Notes: generated by a model not told the origin, from the sequence alone. DNA of 64,000 nucleotides from Syntrophaceae bacterium UBA7520 (GCA_002478265.1 DLNC01000012.1:43539-107538); one strand, 5' to 3'; positions 8,410 to 17,443 are shown, counted from the stretch's first letter. Program-made: numbers and translations.

Positions 8410-11391
8410 ATGGCGTATCGAATTGAGGTCGCATTTAAAAAAGACATACGCGACGCTTTGGGTGAAAAGACAAAAAAACGCATTCGCGGTAATCTGGACC
8501 TACCGGTGGCGAACGTGGCCACCATCGAAGTTTATACTATAGAGGGCAATCTTACAGCCGAAGAACTGAAACGCGCGGCCGAAGGGCCGCTATCGGATCC
8601 AGTGATCCAGGAATACGCGGTCAACCTACCTTTAGCGAAAAATTTTGACTGGCTGATCGAAGTGGGCTTTAGGCCTGGCGTTACTGACAACGTCGGCAAA
8701 ACGGCGCGCGAGGCCATCACGTTGCTTCTGGGAGAAAGCCTGGGAAATCGCAAAATCAATGTTTACACCTCCCGGCAGTATCTGCTTTCCGGCCCCGTTT
8801 CGAGAACCGACGCGGAGAGAATCGCTTCGGATCTTCTGGCCAACGATTTGATTGAGCGCCACCTGGTGGTGGGGAAAGATGAATTTGACTTTCAAAAAGG
8901 TCTGCCCGCGGTCATCCCGCAGGTTACGGGAAAAGACAAGCCACGCGTGGAGCAAATCAATTTGACAAACCTTGATGCCGCCGCGCTTTTGAAAATCAGC
9001 CAGGAAAAACTCCTTGCTTTGAATCTCGAAGAAATGCGGGCAATCGTGAAATACTACCGTAATCCCGCCGTCGTCAAAGGCCGAAGGAAAATAGGGCTTA
9101 ATGAAAACACGACCGACGTCGAGCTCGAATGCCTCGCGCAGACCTGGTCGGAGCATTGCAAACATAAAATCTTTAACAGCCGTATTGAATACCGAGACGG
9201 CCGGACAAAGAAAATCATCAACTCGCTGTTCAAGACTTTCATCAAGGGCTCGACAGCAAAAATCCGCAAGGCCAAAGGCAAAAGGGATTTTTGTCTGTCG
9301 GTGTTTGTGGATAACGCGGGCGTTATCAAGTTCAACAATAAACACAATCTGGTCTTTAAAGTCGAAACCCACAATTCGCCTTCGGCGCTCGATCCTTACG
9401 GCGGCGCGCTTACCGGCATCGTTGGCGTAAACCGCGACCCGTTCGGCACGGGACTGGGCGCGAAGCTCATCTTCAATACAGATGTTTTTTGCTTTGCCTC
9501 GCCCTTCCACAAAAAGAAACTGCCGCCGCGCATTTTGCATCCGCGCCGGATTTTTGACGGCGTGCGCGAAGGTGTGGAGCACGGCGGCAACAAAAGCGGT
9601 ATCCCGACAGTCAACGGCAGTATTGTTTTTGACGAGAGATTTTTGGGCAAACCCCTGGTCTATTGCGGAACGGCCGGCATCATGCCGGCTAAAATCAACG
9701 GCAAACCATCTCATAAAAAAGAAATCAAGCCGGGCGACGTCATCATCATGACGGGCGGCCGCATCGGCAAGGACGGCATTCACGGCGCGACGTTTTCCTC
9801 CGAGGAGCTTCACGAAGGCTCGCCGGTCACGGCCGTGCAAATCGGAGATCCGATTACACAAAAGAAAATGACGGATTTTCTGCTTAAAGCCAGAGATATG
9901 GGGCTTTACCGCGCGCTCACGGACAACGGCGCTGGCGGGCTTTCCTCGTCCGTGGGTGAGATGGCCACCTATTCAGGCGGATGCGAGATGGACCTGTCGC
10001 TGGCGCCCCTGAAATACGCAGGGCTTCAGCCCTGGGAAATTCTGGTCTCTGAGGCACAGGAGCGCATGTCGCTCGCGGTCGATCCGAAAAAGGTCGGAAA
10101 ATTTCTGGAACTCGCCCGCAAGATGGACGTGGAAGCCACCGTCCTGGGCAAGTTCACCAACTCCGGCAAATTCCACATCCGCTACGGCGAAAAGACCGTC
10201 GCCTATCTCGATATGGGCTTTTTACACGAAGGTGTTCCGCAGATGAAACTCTTCGCCAGCTGGAAAGCTCCCAAACATCTGGAGCCAACATTTAGCCCAC
10301 CTGCCGATTTGGGTAAAGCGCTAATACAGATGCTTGGACGCCTAAATATTTGTTCAAAAGAATCAGTCGTCCGCCAGTACGACCATGAAGTCCAGGGTGG
10401 TTCAATCATTAAACCCATGGTCGGCGCGCAAAATGATGGACCTTCCGACGCGGCGGTGGTTCGTCCCGTGTTGGATTCATTTGAGGGCGTCGTCGTGGCA
10501 CACGGCATCTGCCCGCGCTACAGTGATATTGACGCGTATCACATGACGGCCTGCGCGATTGACGAGGCAGTGCGCAACGCCGTGGCCGTGGGCGTGGATC
10601 TCGACCACCTCGCGGGACTCGATAATTTCTGTTGGTGTGATCCTGTCCAGTCCGACAAAACACCGGACGGTCATTTCAAACTCGCGCAGCTCGTGCGCGC
10701 GAACATGGCCATTTACGATTACACCACCGCCTACGGCGTGCCCTGCATCTCCGGCAAGGACAGCATGAAAAACGACTACTCCATCGGCAAGACGAAAATT
10801 TCCGTCCCGCCAACGCTTTTGTATTCCGTCATCGGCAAGATTCACGATGTGCGCAACGCCGTCACGATGGATGCCAAACGCCCACAAGATCTGGTCTATA
10901 TCCTGGGCGAAACACGCGACGAACTGGGTGGCTCGGAATGGTTCGGCCAGCATGGCGTGATTGGAAACAAGGTTCCGCGCGTGGACGCCAAAAAGGCGAT
11001 AAAACTCTATCGCGCCCTAGGAAAGGCGATCCGCGCGGGACTGGTGGCCTCGTGCCACGATTGCTCGGACGGAGGTTTGGCTGTGGCGCTGGCCGAAACG
11101 GCTTTTGCCGGAGGACTGGGTCTGAACATTAATTTAAAAAATGTCCCTTACCGCGGCAAAAAGCGTGACGATTATATTTTGTTTTCGGAATCAGCCAGCC
11201 GCTTTGTCGTGACGATTCATCCAAAGGATCAGGCAAAATTCGAAAAACTCCTGGCCGGACAGGTCGCACGCGAAATCGGGTTTGTGACGAGCGACGGCCT
11301 TTTACAAATCAGCGGCCTTTCCGGAAAAATAATCATCAAAGAAAAAATCGGCAAACTCAAAGCAGCGTGGCAGGCGCCGCTTAATTTTTGA
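8410..11391 (+). CDS. purL: Phosphoribosylformylglycinamidine synthase, fused PurS-PurL subunit
   Basis: Fourth step of de novo purine synthesis: ATP-dependent amidation of FGAR to FGAM with ammonia delivered by PurQ. The protein has 993 residues, against about 740 for stand-alone PurL. The extra N-terminus (about 1-160) looks like two PurS-like ferredoxin-fold units, giving a PurSL arrangement. The synthase core then shows TWSEHCKHK near residue 250, the metal and nucleotide loops THNSPSALDPYGGA and GVNRDPFGTG, GGRIGKDGIHGATFSS, and in the second half the QYDHEVQGGS and CHDCSDGGLAVALAE motifs. No C-terminal glutaminase is present; that part is the next gene, purQ. The start at 8410 follows a weak purine stretch. 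Confidence 0.93.
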   Translation: MAYRIEVAFKKDIRDALGEKTKKRIRGNLDLPVANVATIEVYTIEGNLTAEELKRAAEGPLSDPVIQEYAVNLPLAKNFDWLIEVGFRPGVTDNVGKTAREAITLLLGESLGNRKINVYTSRQYLLSGPVSRTDAERIASDLLANDLIERHLVVGKDEFDFQKGLPAVIPQVTGKDKPRVEQINLTNLDAAALLKISQEKLLALNLEEMRAIVKYYRNPAVVKGRRKIGLNENTTDVELECLAQTWSEHCKHKIFNSRIEYRDGRTKKIINSLFKTFIKGSTAKIRKAKGKRDFCLSVFVDNAGVIKFNNKHNLVFKVETHNSPSALDPYGGALTGIVGVNRDPFGTGLGAKLIFNTDVFCFASPFHKKKLPPRILHPRRIFDGVREGVEHGGNKSGIPTVNGSIVFDERFLGKPLVYCGTAGIMPAKINGKPSHKKEIKPGDVIIMTGGRIGKDGIHGATFSSEELHEGSPVTAVQIGDPITQKKMTDFLLKARDMGLYRALTDNGAGGLSSSVGEMATYSGGCEMDLSLAPLKYAGLQPWEILVSEAQERMSLAVDPKKVGKFLELARKMDVEATVLGKFTNSGKFHIRYGEKTVAYLDMGFLHEGVPQMKLFASWKAPKHLEPTFSPPADLGKALIQMLGRLNICSKESVVRQYDHEVQGGSIIKPMVGAQNDGPSDAAVVRPVLDSFEGVVVAHGICPRYSDIDAYHMTACAIDEAVRNAVAVGVDLDHLAGLDNFCWCDPVQSDKTPDGHFKLAQLVRANMAIYDYTTAYGVPCISGKDSMKNDYSIGKTKISVPPTLLYSVIGKIHDVRNAVTMDAKRPQDLVYILGETRDELGGSEWFGQHGVIGNKVPRVDAKKAIKLYRALGKAIRAGLVASCHDCSDGGLAVALAETAFAGGLGLNINLKNVPYRGKKRDDYILFSESASRFVVTIHPKDQAKFEKLLAGQVAREIGFVTSDGLLQISGLSGKIIIKEKIGKLKAAWQAPLNF

Positions 11392-11405
11392 ACAGGACGT
11401 CACTA

Positions 11406-12230
11406 ATGGCAAACAAGGTTAACGCGATAATCCTCACCGGCAACGGCACGAACTGTGAAATGGAAATGGCGCACGCCTGTAAGCTCGCGGGCGCTGACCG
11501 CCACGACATTGTCCATATCAGCGAACTCCTCCACGGCGAAAAACGTTTGAACGATTACAATTTCCTGAACCTCCCCGGAGGCTTTTTGGACGGTGATGAC
11601 CTGGGCTCGGCCAAGGCCGGCGCCAACCGTTTTCTGCACGCGCCCATTTCCGGCGCAAACGAAATGCTCATCGAAGAACTTTTAAAATTCATCAAACGAG
11701 GCGGCCTTATCCTGGGAGTATGCAACGGCTTTCAACTGATGGTCAAGCTGGGGCTTTTGCCGGGCATGAACGGCAATTACACAAAACAGACGTCCACGCT
11801 CACGTTCAACGACTCCGGACGTTTTGAAGATCGTTGGGTGTACCTCAAGGCCAACAAACAAAGTCCCTGTGTGTTTTCGCGCGGCCTCGAATTGGTCTAT
11901 TATCCGGTGCGCCACGGCGAAGGAAAATTTATTCCGGAAAGCGCCACAATGCTCGCGCAAATCGAAAATAATAATCTTGTTGTTTTCAGATATTGTGACG
12001 CAAAAGGATCCGTCACTATGGATTACCCCCTTAATCCTAACGGCTCCACCAATGCCATTGCCGGCATTTGCAATGAAACCGGCCGGCTTTTTGGCATGAT
12101 GCCGCACCCCGAGGCGTTTCTGCATCGCACAAATCATCCGCGCTGGACACGCGAGGATCTTACCGAAGAAGGCCAGGGTTTGGCGATTTTTCAAAACGCC
12201 GTTGCGTTTATCCGCAGTGATGAATTTTAG
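11406..12230 (+). CDS. purQ: Phosphoribosylformylglycinamidine synthase, glutaminase subunit PurQ
   Basis: Class I glutamine amidotransferase that supplies ammonia to PurL. I take the ATG at 11406 because it has AGGA eight bases upstream; an in-frame TTG at 11388 overlaps the purL stop and lacks a site. The 274-residue protein starts with AIILTGNGTNCEMEMAHA and carries the nucleophile elbow LGVCNGFQ with Cys106, an LPGGF motif near 56-60 and the His-Glu pair in GMMPHPEAFLH near the end. It is longer than the roughly 225-residue PurQ of Gram-positive bacteria and closer to the glutaminase domain of large PurL. The purL-purQ gap is 14 bases, so the two subunits are co-expressed. Confidence 0.93.
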   Translation: MANKVNAIILTGNGTNCEMEMAHACKLAGADRHDIVHISELLHGEKRLNDYNFLNLPGGFLDGDDLGSAKAGANRFLHAPISGANEMLIEELLKFIKRGGLILGVCNGFQLMVKLGLLPGMNGNYTKQTSTLTFNDSGRFEDRWVYLKANKQSPCVFSRGLELVYYPVRHGEGKFIPESATMLAQIENNNLVVFRYCDAKGSVTMDYPLNPNGSTNAIAGICNETGRLFGMMPHPEAFLHRTNHPRWTREDLTEEGQGLAIFQNAVAFIRSDEF

Positions 12231-12257
12231 CACCCAAATCTAACCAAGACCTCTTCG

Positions 12258-12315
12258 CGCCAGCAAGGACAGGCCGGCGAATACGGCATGCGCCGGAGTT
12301 CCTGCCGGGCTGTGA
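12258..12315. repeat. Degenerate copy of the interspersed repeat
   Basis: Between convergent purQ and the phosphoesterase gene. On the minus strand it reads CCCGGCAGGAACTCCGGCG then CATGCCG, matching the unit at 57090-57125 and 57468-57500 with a few changes. It contains short GC-rich inverted arms and may also work as a bidirectional terminator. Confidence 0.5.
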
Positions 12316-12337
12316 ACTTCATACGCAGCAAATGATT

Positions 12338-13465
12338 TTAATTTGATTTTTTTCCGATTAAATCAATCACCGTAATTTCCGGCGGCGCGAAAACCCGCAC
12401 AGGCGGCCCCCAGGTGCCGGTGCCGCGGCTGACATAGAGCAATTTTTCCGGCGCTAACGCATGTAATCCGTAAATTTTCGGGAAATATAATTTGACAATG
12501 AAACCGAAAGGATAAAGCTGCCCGCCGTGCGTGTGGCCGGAAAGCTGCAGGTTAAATTTTGCGTTAGGATCAACTTGAGGCTGGTGCTTCAAAAGAAGAA
12601 CAAATCCATCTCTTTTTTCCGCGAGCTTTCGCTTAAATGATGCGCTTTTATTTGTCGTGCCGGGTCGGCGCCCGGTGATGTCATCTTCGCCAAAAACCGT
12701 GATGCCCGCCATATCTATATAGTCATCGCGCAGAAGCTGAAATCCCGCCGCCTGAATGAATTCCATGGAGCGTTTCAGCCCCGCGTAATATTCGTGGTTG
12801 CCCAGGATGGCGATCTTTCCGTAGGTGGCGGGAATTTGCGCGAAGCGACCGGCGTCATCCATAATATTGTCCAGCTCACCGTCAAGCAAATCACCGGTGC
12901 AAACCAGAATATCGGGGCGGGCGTCCCGCACAAAATTGAGCAGGTTATCCAGGCGCTTTTCACGGATAATGATGCCTACATGCACGTCTGATATCTGCAC
13001 GATGCGCAGCTTACCCGGTTGGGGCAAAACTTGGTTTACGGCAATTTCCAAGTGTTTTACGCGGATGTTTCGCGCTTCAAAATAACCATATACAACCAGA
13101 ACAGCAGATAAAAGGACGGACAGGCCGAAAAACATTGTTTTTAGCGGCAGTGAATCTGAACCGAATATTTTATATAAAAGCCTGACCAGATCAAAAGACA
13201 GACTAATGAAAAAAAACAGGAAAACAAAGGCCATCCACAGATAGCCGATGCAGGCAACGGCGCGCGCTATCTGTTCGTGGCGCAGCGATTCAAGCACGCG
13301 CACCAAAACAGGCGCGACAATAAGCAAAATTAAGACAATGAGAAGCACTATCTGCAATAAGCCGGAAAAATGAAAAACACTTCGCGCCCGAAAGAAAAAA
13401 TAGAAATTTATGCTTCCGTATAAGCAGAAAAAGGTTAAAAGAAAAATAATCATCCTAAGTTCCAT
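12338..13465 (-). CDS. Membrane-anchored metallophosphoesterase (YaeI-like)
   Basis: A 375-residue protein with four hydrophobic segments over about residues 1-135 and a calcineurin-type phosphoesterase domain behind them. The domain has all metal-ligand blocks in order: QISDVHVG near 158-165, CTGDLLDGE near 190-197, ILGNHEYY near 220-226, the single His in LLKHQP, and LSGHTHGGQLYP. Homologs with four N-terminal helices and this domain are usually annotated as YaeI-like phosphodiesterases, some acting on UDP-diacylglucosamine-like lipids. The substrate here is not known. It is convergent with purQ and shows no operon partner. Confidence 0.88.
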   Translation of the reverse strand: MELRMIIFLLTFFCLYGSINFYFFFRARSVFHFSGLLQIVLLIVLILLIVAPVLVRVLESLRHEQIARAVACIGYLWMAFVFLFFFISLSFDLVRLLYKIFGSDSLPLKTMFFGLSVLLSAVLVVYGYFEARNIRVKHLEIAVNQVLPQPGKLRIVQISDVHVGIIIREKRLDNLLNFVRDARPDILVCTGDLLDGELDNIMDDAGRFAQIPATYGKIAILGNHEYYAGLKRSMEFIQAAGFQLLRDDYIDMAGITVFGEDDITGRRPGTTNKSASFKRKLAEKRDGFVLLLKHQPQVDPNAKFNLQLSGHTHGGQLYPFGFIVKLYFPKIYGLHALAPEKLLYVSRGTGTWGPPVRVFAPPEITVIDLIGKKSN

Positions 13466-13547
13466 GCCGCTCCATTCACGCTATAAAGAGTAAAGAAAAA
13501 CCACCGTAATGTCAATAAACAGAGCAAATTTAATCATCAGGTAGAAC

Positions 13548-13575
13548 TTGACAAGGTATGTCCCTTAAGATAAAT
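13548..13575 (+). promoter_or_regulatory. Probable sigma-70 promoter of tRNA-Thr
   Basis: A perfect TTGACA at 13548-13553 is followed after 15-16 bases by GATAAAT, an imperfect -10 element, and the tRNA starts about 25 bases further on. The -35 is convincing, the -10 only fair. Confidence 0.5.
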
Positions 13576-13600
13576 ACGTCATCTCTTTGGAAATTTGGAC

Positions 13601-13676
13601 GCCGATGTAGCTCAGCCGGCAGAGCAACTGATTCGTAATCAGTAGGTCGCCAGTTCGATTCTGGCCATCGGCTCCA
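13601..13676 (+). tRNA. tRNA-Thr (anticodon CGU)
   Basis: A complete 76-base cloverleaf. The acceptor stem GCCGATG pairs with CATCGGC; the D arm is GCTCAGCCGGCAGAGC; the anticodon stem ACTGA/TCAGT encloses loop TTCGTAA with anticodon CGT; the T arm is GCCAG/CTGGC around TTCGATT. The discriminator is T and the 3' CCA is encoded. It reads ACG threonine codons. Confidence 0.97.
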
Positions 13677-13728
13677 GAAATACCAGCAAGCCATACGCTC
13701 TTCTGTCCACATAAGGCAAAATTTTTTT

Positions 13729-14838
13729 ATGGCCGAAGTTCTCATCCACAAAGCAACTTATGATTACCAGCAGTTAAAACCGGCTGTTTTTTCAATGCTG
13801 GATAAGCTGGCCGGCAATAAAATAAAAAGCGGCCTGCGTGTTTTGATAAAACCAAATCTTTTGTCTTTTGCCGAGCCGCAGAACGCGATTTTGACGCATC
13901 CTCTGATCATCAAAGCCGCCGCGGAATATGTTCTGGAAAAAGGCGCGCGTCCACAGGTTTCCGACTCGCCGGCCATCGGCTCATTCGCGCGCATTTTGAA
14001 AACGAATAGAATAGATGAAGCCCTGGCGGGACTTGATGTTGTTTGCTCTGCCTTTAAAAATACCCTGCTGACGGACATCGGTCCTCCTTACGGAAAAATC
14101 GAAATCGCGCAAGATGCCGTCGAGGCTGATGTAATCATCAATTTGCCGAAGCTCAAAACGCACACGCAGATGCTTTTGACTCTGGCCGTAAAAAACATGT
14201 TCGGCTGCATTGTTGGTTTTAAAAAATCTCAATGGCATATGCGCGCGGGCACAGACACGGACGCTTTCGCCCGCCTGCTGATCGCAATTCATCAGGCAGT
14301 AAAGCCGACCGTCTCCATACTCGACGGCGTCCTGGCCCTGGAAGGCGAAGGCCCAGGCCGGGGAGGGAAACCCCGTCACATCGGAATTATCATGGGAAGC
14401 GACGACAGCTTCGCGCTGGATATGGCCGTCTGTCAATTGCTCGGTATTGGCTACAAAAGCACACCTATTCTCAAAAACGCTCTTGAACTGGGAATTCTTC
14501 CCGCGTGCGAAGTTAAGGGCAGCCTGCCACAGGTGCCGAATTTTCAGTTTCCTCCCTCTTCCGGACTTATCTGGGGTCCGCGCTTTCTGCATAATTTCAT
14601 GCGCCGCCATACTATGGCCCTCCCCTTCTGTAATTATTCTTTGTGCGAGATGTGCTCCCAATGCTGGGATTTATGCCCGGCCAAAGCCATTGAACCGCTT
14701 GCCGAAAAAATTAAATTCGACTATAAAAAGTGCATCCGCTGTTATTGCTGTATTGAAATCTGCCCTTACGGCGCCCTGCACGCGCAGGAAACGATCGGCG
14801 GGAAAATAACCAGAAAGCTAATGGAAAAATTTTCTTGA
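13729..14838 (+). CDS. DUF362 domain protein with C-terminal 2[4Fe-4S] ferredoxin
   Basis: A 369-residue protein of the DUF362 family common in anaerobes. Residues about 35-270 form the DUF362 core, with KPNLLS, ALTHP-like and VINLPKLKTHTQMLLTLAVKNMFG-type stretches. The C-terminus carries two [4Fe-4S] cluster motifs: Cys-rich CNYSLCEMCSQCWDLCP near 302-318 and CIRCYCCIEICP near 331-342. The first is unusual in having six cysteines. An electron-transfer or iron-sulfur role in the cytoplasm is likely, but no reaction is established for the family. It starts 53 bases after tRNA-Thr and is followed at 9 bases by the DUF1893 gene. Confidence 0.88.
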   Translation: MAEVLIHKATYDYQQLKPAVFSMLDKLAGNKIKSGLRVLIKPNLLSFAEPQNAILTHPLIIKAAAEYVLEKGARPQVSDSPAIGSFARILKTNRIDEALAGLDVVCSAFKNTLLTDIGPPYGKIEIAQDAVEADVIINLPKLKTHTQMLLTLAVKNMFGCIVGFKKSQWHMRAGTDTDAFARLLIAIHQAVKPTVSILDGVLALEGEGPGRGGKPRHIGIIMGSDDSFALDMAVCQLLGIGYKSTPILKNALELGILPACEVKGSLPQVPNFQFPPSSGLIWGPRFLHNFMRRHTMALPFCNYSLCEMCSQCWDLCPAKAIEPLAEKIKFDYKKCIRCYCCIEICPYGALHAQETIGGKITRKLMEKFS

Positions 14839-14847
14839 AGGATTGAT

Positions 14848-15252
14848 GTGATTTTGCAGCCCGATTTTACCAAATATTCGCTAGCCCTGATCAAAAACAA
14901 TCACGTTGTTTATTCATCTCAGGAAAGCGGCTTGAGGCCGCTTTGGGATTGCTTGCAGAAATACCGGGGCGCGGGAAATAATTTTACTTTATTTGACAAA
15001 ATAATCGGACTGGCGGCGGCCAGACTTATTGCTGATGCGCAAATAATCTCGCGGATAGAAACTCTTTTGGCCTCCGCGCCGGCAAAAAAATCACTGCAGG
15101 AGAACAACATTTTGCTCAAAGCGCGGCAGATTGTTCCCAACATCCTCACCAAAGACCGCGGCGCAACCTGCCCCGGTGAAATAATCGCCTTAAACACAGC
15201 AGACACTGGTGAATTTTTGGCAAAGATTGAAAAAATGCTAAAGCGTCAATAA
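14848..15252 (+). CDS. DUF1893 family protein
   Basis: A 134-residue cytoplasmic protein starting at GTG 14848, with GAAGG ten bases upstream. It shows the DUF1893 pattern: YSLALIKNNHVVYSSQESGLRPLWDCL at the start, then DKIIGLAAARLIADAQI. These proteins have a cytidine-deaminase-like fold without clear catalytic residues. The C-terminus contains a CPGE motif near residue 110, reminiscent of the deaminase zinc loop but single-Cys. It follows the DUF362 gene by 9 bases, so they are likely co-transcribed. Function unknown. Confidence 0.75.
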   Translation: MILQPDFTKYSLALIKNNHVVYSSQESGLRPLWDCLQKYRGAGNNFTLFDKIIGLAAARLIADAQIISRIETLLASAPAKKSLQENNILLKARQIVPNILTKDRGATCPGEIIALNTADTGEFLAKIEKMLKRQ

Positions 15253-15294
15253 TCATTTCATTCTTATCAGCGTGATATTTTCTGAACAAAAAAA

Positions 15295-15630
15295 CTAGAC
15301 CTTTTTATTATTTTTTCCCAGTTTCCATTGCGGGCAAAGAGGGGACGAACCGGGCTGATAATCGCGGCACACCTGCGGCCTTGTTTCATATATCGAACAC
15401 AGCCATTTATCGCCTTCACTGTAGAGAAAAGGGCATTCGCGCGGATAATCGCCGGTATCCGCGGAAATCATTCTATCTCCCACCCAAATCAGGTGACGGT
15501 GTTCGATGATTTCCAGAATGTCCTGCCTAGCTTGTGCTCGCCACCGCGCAAAATCCTCTTTATCCGCATACGCGGTCAGATCAACAAAGCAGCATTTGCC
15601 GCAACATAAACAGCTAAGCGGCTTGGCCAT
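15295..15630 (-). CDS. YkgJ-type Cys-cluster zinc/iron-chelating protein
   Basis: A small cysteine-rich protein of 111 residues from ATG 15630, chosen because GGAAG lies ten bases upstream; an in-frame start 45 bases further up would add a hydrophobic but unlikely leader. The YkgJ (CxxCxxxC) pattern is clear: CLCCGKCC at residues 7-14, ECPFLY, WLCSIYETRPQVCRDY and PLCPQW. This family is thought to bind zinc or an iron-sulfur cluster; no reaction is known. It lies 61 bases downstream of the kinase-like gene on the same strand and faces the DUF1893 gene tail to tail. Confidence 0.82.
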   Translation of the reverse strand: MAKPLSCLCCGKCCFVDLTAYADKEDFARWRAQARQDILEIIEHRHLIWVGDRMISADTGDYPRECPFLYSEGDKWLCSIYETRPQVCRDYQPGSSPLCPQWKLGKNNKKV

Positions 15631-15691
15631 AATTAGAATACTTCCAACTTCAATAACAAAAGCCAGGAAAAACAATTTTCCTGCCGAATCT

Positions 15692-16219
15692 TTAACTACT
15701 TTTTTTCACAATACTGTCGAGTTGGGAAAGAGCGTCCTCCATGGTGCCGATGTTGAGCACATAAGCGTCCGCAAGCGCGATGCAAACCGCCACGCCGTAT
15801 TCGATTTCTCTTTGGTCGCGAAGCGCGAAATGTTCCACGGAATCGTCTTCGCGCCCTCTTTGCCTGACCCGATTTAATCTTATTGCGCGGGGCGCCACAA
15901 CCGCCACCACCTGGCAGGCCGTCTGCGAGCGGATCCACTCCACTTCCGGCCAGGAACGGATGCCCTCCAGAAAAACAATTTCGGCTTTCGCCTTTAGGGC
16001 CTCTGCCACCGCCAGGCGTGTCACACCCAAACCATCATGCCCGCGCATTTCGGTTGATATTTTTGCCGACATCTCCGGATCACCGCTTACTCCTCTTTTG
16101 CGGATTTCCGCGCGCACGAAATCACCTGTGGAAAATAGCGGATATTTATGCGCATGCGCGTATTGCGCCGCTATATTTTTGCCCGCTGCCGGCATGCCGG
16201 TTATAATAAATATTTTCAT
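15692..16219 (-). CDS. UPF0200-type P-loop kinase (dephospho-CoA kinase-like)
   Basis: A 175-residue P-loop protein. The start GITGMPAAGKN-like stretch (residues 8-15 GMPAAGKN) is a Walker A motif whose last residue is Asn instead of Ser/Thr. It continues with YPLFSTGDFVRAEIRKRG, REDD in the lid region and an FLEGIRSWPEVEWI segment. This layout matches the UPF0200 family, mainly archaeal, related to dephospho-CoA and adenylate kinases. A nucleotide or nucleoside-phosphate kinase role is the best guess. Alternatives are dephospho-CoA kinase or a dCMP kinase-like enzyme. The Asn could weaken Mg-ATP binding. Confidence 0.72.
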   Translation of the reverse strand: MKIFIITGMPAAGKNIAAQYAHAHKYPLFSTGDFVRAEIRKRGVSGDPEMSAKISTEMRGHDGLGVTRLAVAEALKAKAEIVFLEGIRSWPEVEWIRSQTACQVVAVVAPRAIRLNRVRQRGREDDSVEHFALRDQREIEYGVAVCIALADAYVLNIGTMEDALSQLDSIVKKSS

Positions 16220-16324
16220 ATTTCATTCCTATAATAAATTATGCGTCTATATCTATATCCGGATTTAGCGCCTGAAATGAGTAACTCTTTTATAATGCTT
16301 TGTAAAGCGGCACGTTGATGGCAG

Positions 16325-16364
16325 ATAAAAAGAAAAGCGCGCCGGGAAAAATCCCGGCGCGCTT
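16325..16364 (-). terminator. Rho-independent terminator of PETase-like gene 1
   Basis: AAGCGCGCCGGGA pairs with TCCCGGCGCGCTT around a short A/T loop, followed on the minus strand by TTTTCTTTTT. It lies 25 bases past the stop codon. The arms resemble those of the hairpin after PETase-like gene 2 at 20371-20410. Confidence 0.92.
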
Positions 16365-16388
16365 AATGGGCACCTTATACCATCCTTG

Positions 16389-17231
16389 TTAATAAGGACA
16401 ATTACTCAGATACGTTTGGAAGCGTGAGCTGGTCGCATACGCTGTGTGCTCAGAGCCACACAAAAACGGTGTGTAGCGGGTATCGCCGTCTACAAAACGT
16501 TTGGCAAAAGCCACGCCATAACGGCCGATGCGCTGATCGGTACTGTTCGGCGTGAAATGCGACGCGCTATTCAGCAGAGCATAGGCCTTTTTGGGATAAA
16601 CAAGACTATTGTAGAACGGACGCGCGTGTGAAGCATAAGGAGCAATCGTATCACCATCCGCGCCGAAAATCATCTGCGGCACACGCACCGAGGAGAAGCT
16701 GGTGTAGGTGTTCCACGGCGTCATCGGAATGCCGACGCGTAAAGTGGAATCGTTCGCGGAAGCAATCAAGGTACCGCCGCCGCCCATGGAATGACCCGCG
16801 ACACCTCTGTCCGCCGTACGAATGCGGGAACGAATCGTGCTGCTCGATGAATTAAGCAGGTATCTCAAAGCTGCCGCCAGCTGCGTCGCACGGCTCGAGG
16901 GATAATCCAAAGTAGTGGTGGTGTTCATCGCAATGGTCACAAACCCATGGGTGGCCAGTCTGCGGGCAAACCAGGCAATCGAGGAGCTTGTTCCGGTAAA
17001 TCCTGGACAAACCGCGATGGCGCCATACTGCCCTGATGTGGTCGGATAATAGATCGTGCCGCCGCCGAAACCCAAAACCAGGCTCGAGACGCTGCTGGAT
17101 GACACCGAGAAAGGCCCGTCACCGTTGAGCAGGGTGGATGTCGGGTTTGGACCGATTTCCACCGCATAGGCCATGCTGATCATCATCAGCATACTGAGGA
17201 TAAAAGTTAATAAAGTTTTAACAACTTTCAT
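16389..17231 (-). CDS. Secreted PETase/cutinase-like polyester hydrolase 1
   Basis: An alpha/beta-hydrolase of 280 residues with a Sec signal peptide cleaved after AYA (residue 23). From VEIGPNPT onward it follows bacterial PET hydrolases and Thermobifida-type cutinases block by block: GPNPT, GGGTIYYPT, the oxyanion loop PGFTG (Phe78), nucleophile elbow GHSMGGGG (Ser148), TPW (Trp173), acid GADGDTIAP (Asp194), ASHFTPN (His225) and KRFVDGDTRY. Met149 completes the oxyanion hole. His147 and Phe226 match cutinases rather than Ideonella PETase (Trp, Ser), and the extra PETase disulfide is missing; Cys258/Cys278 match the conserved C-terminal one. It is about 90 percent identical to the copy at 20431-21273. 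Extracellular polyester cleavage is likely; PET activity itself is unproven. Confidence 0.9.
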   Translation of the reverse strand: MKVVKTLLTFILSMLMMISMAYAVEIGPNPTSTLLNGDGPFSVSSSSVSSLVLGFGGGTIYYPTTSGQYGAIAVCPGFTGTSSSIAWFARRLATHGFVTIAMNTTTTLDYPSSRATQLAAALRYLLNSSSSTIRSRIRTADRGVAGHSMGGGGTLIASANDSTLRVGIPMTPWNTYTSFSSVRVPQMIFGADGDTIAPYASHARPFYNSLVYPKKAYALLNSASHFTPNSTDQRIGRYGVAFAKRFVDGDTRYTPFLCGSEHTAYATSSRFQTYLSNCPY

Positions 17232-17443
17232 GACAACCTCCTTCTTTATTTTTTAATGCATTCCTTCCTGCCGCTTATTGCGACTTCACTGGTTAATCCG
17301 GATGCTGATTTTCCCGAACATCCATCCAGGTTATCCAGGCAATGCCTATGTAATTTCTTGCGTTATTCCCCGTGAGAATACGTGCCTCAAGAGATTTCTG
17401 ATTGAAAAAAAGCGTGTATTTATTTACTTGGAAGATTACTTTT

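Noticed and set aside
8632..9861. Minus-strand open frame of 409 codons
   Set aside because: Antisense shadow of purL, without domain signal.
13530..13751. Minus-strand open frame of 73 codons across tRNA-Thr
   Set aside because: It is the antisense translation of the tRNA (the familiar SNWRPTDYESVALPAELHR artefact) and not a gene.
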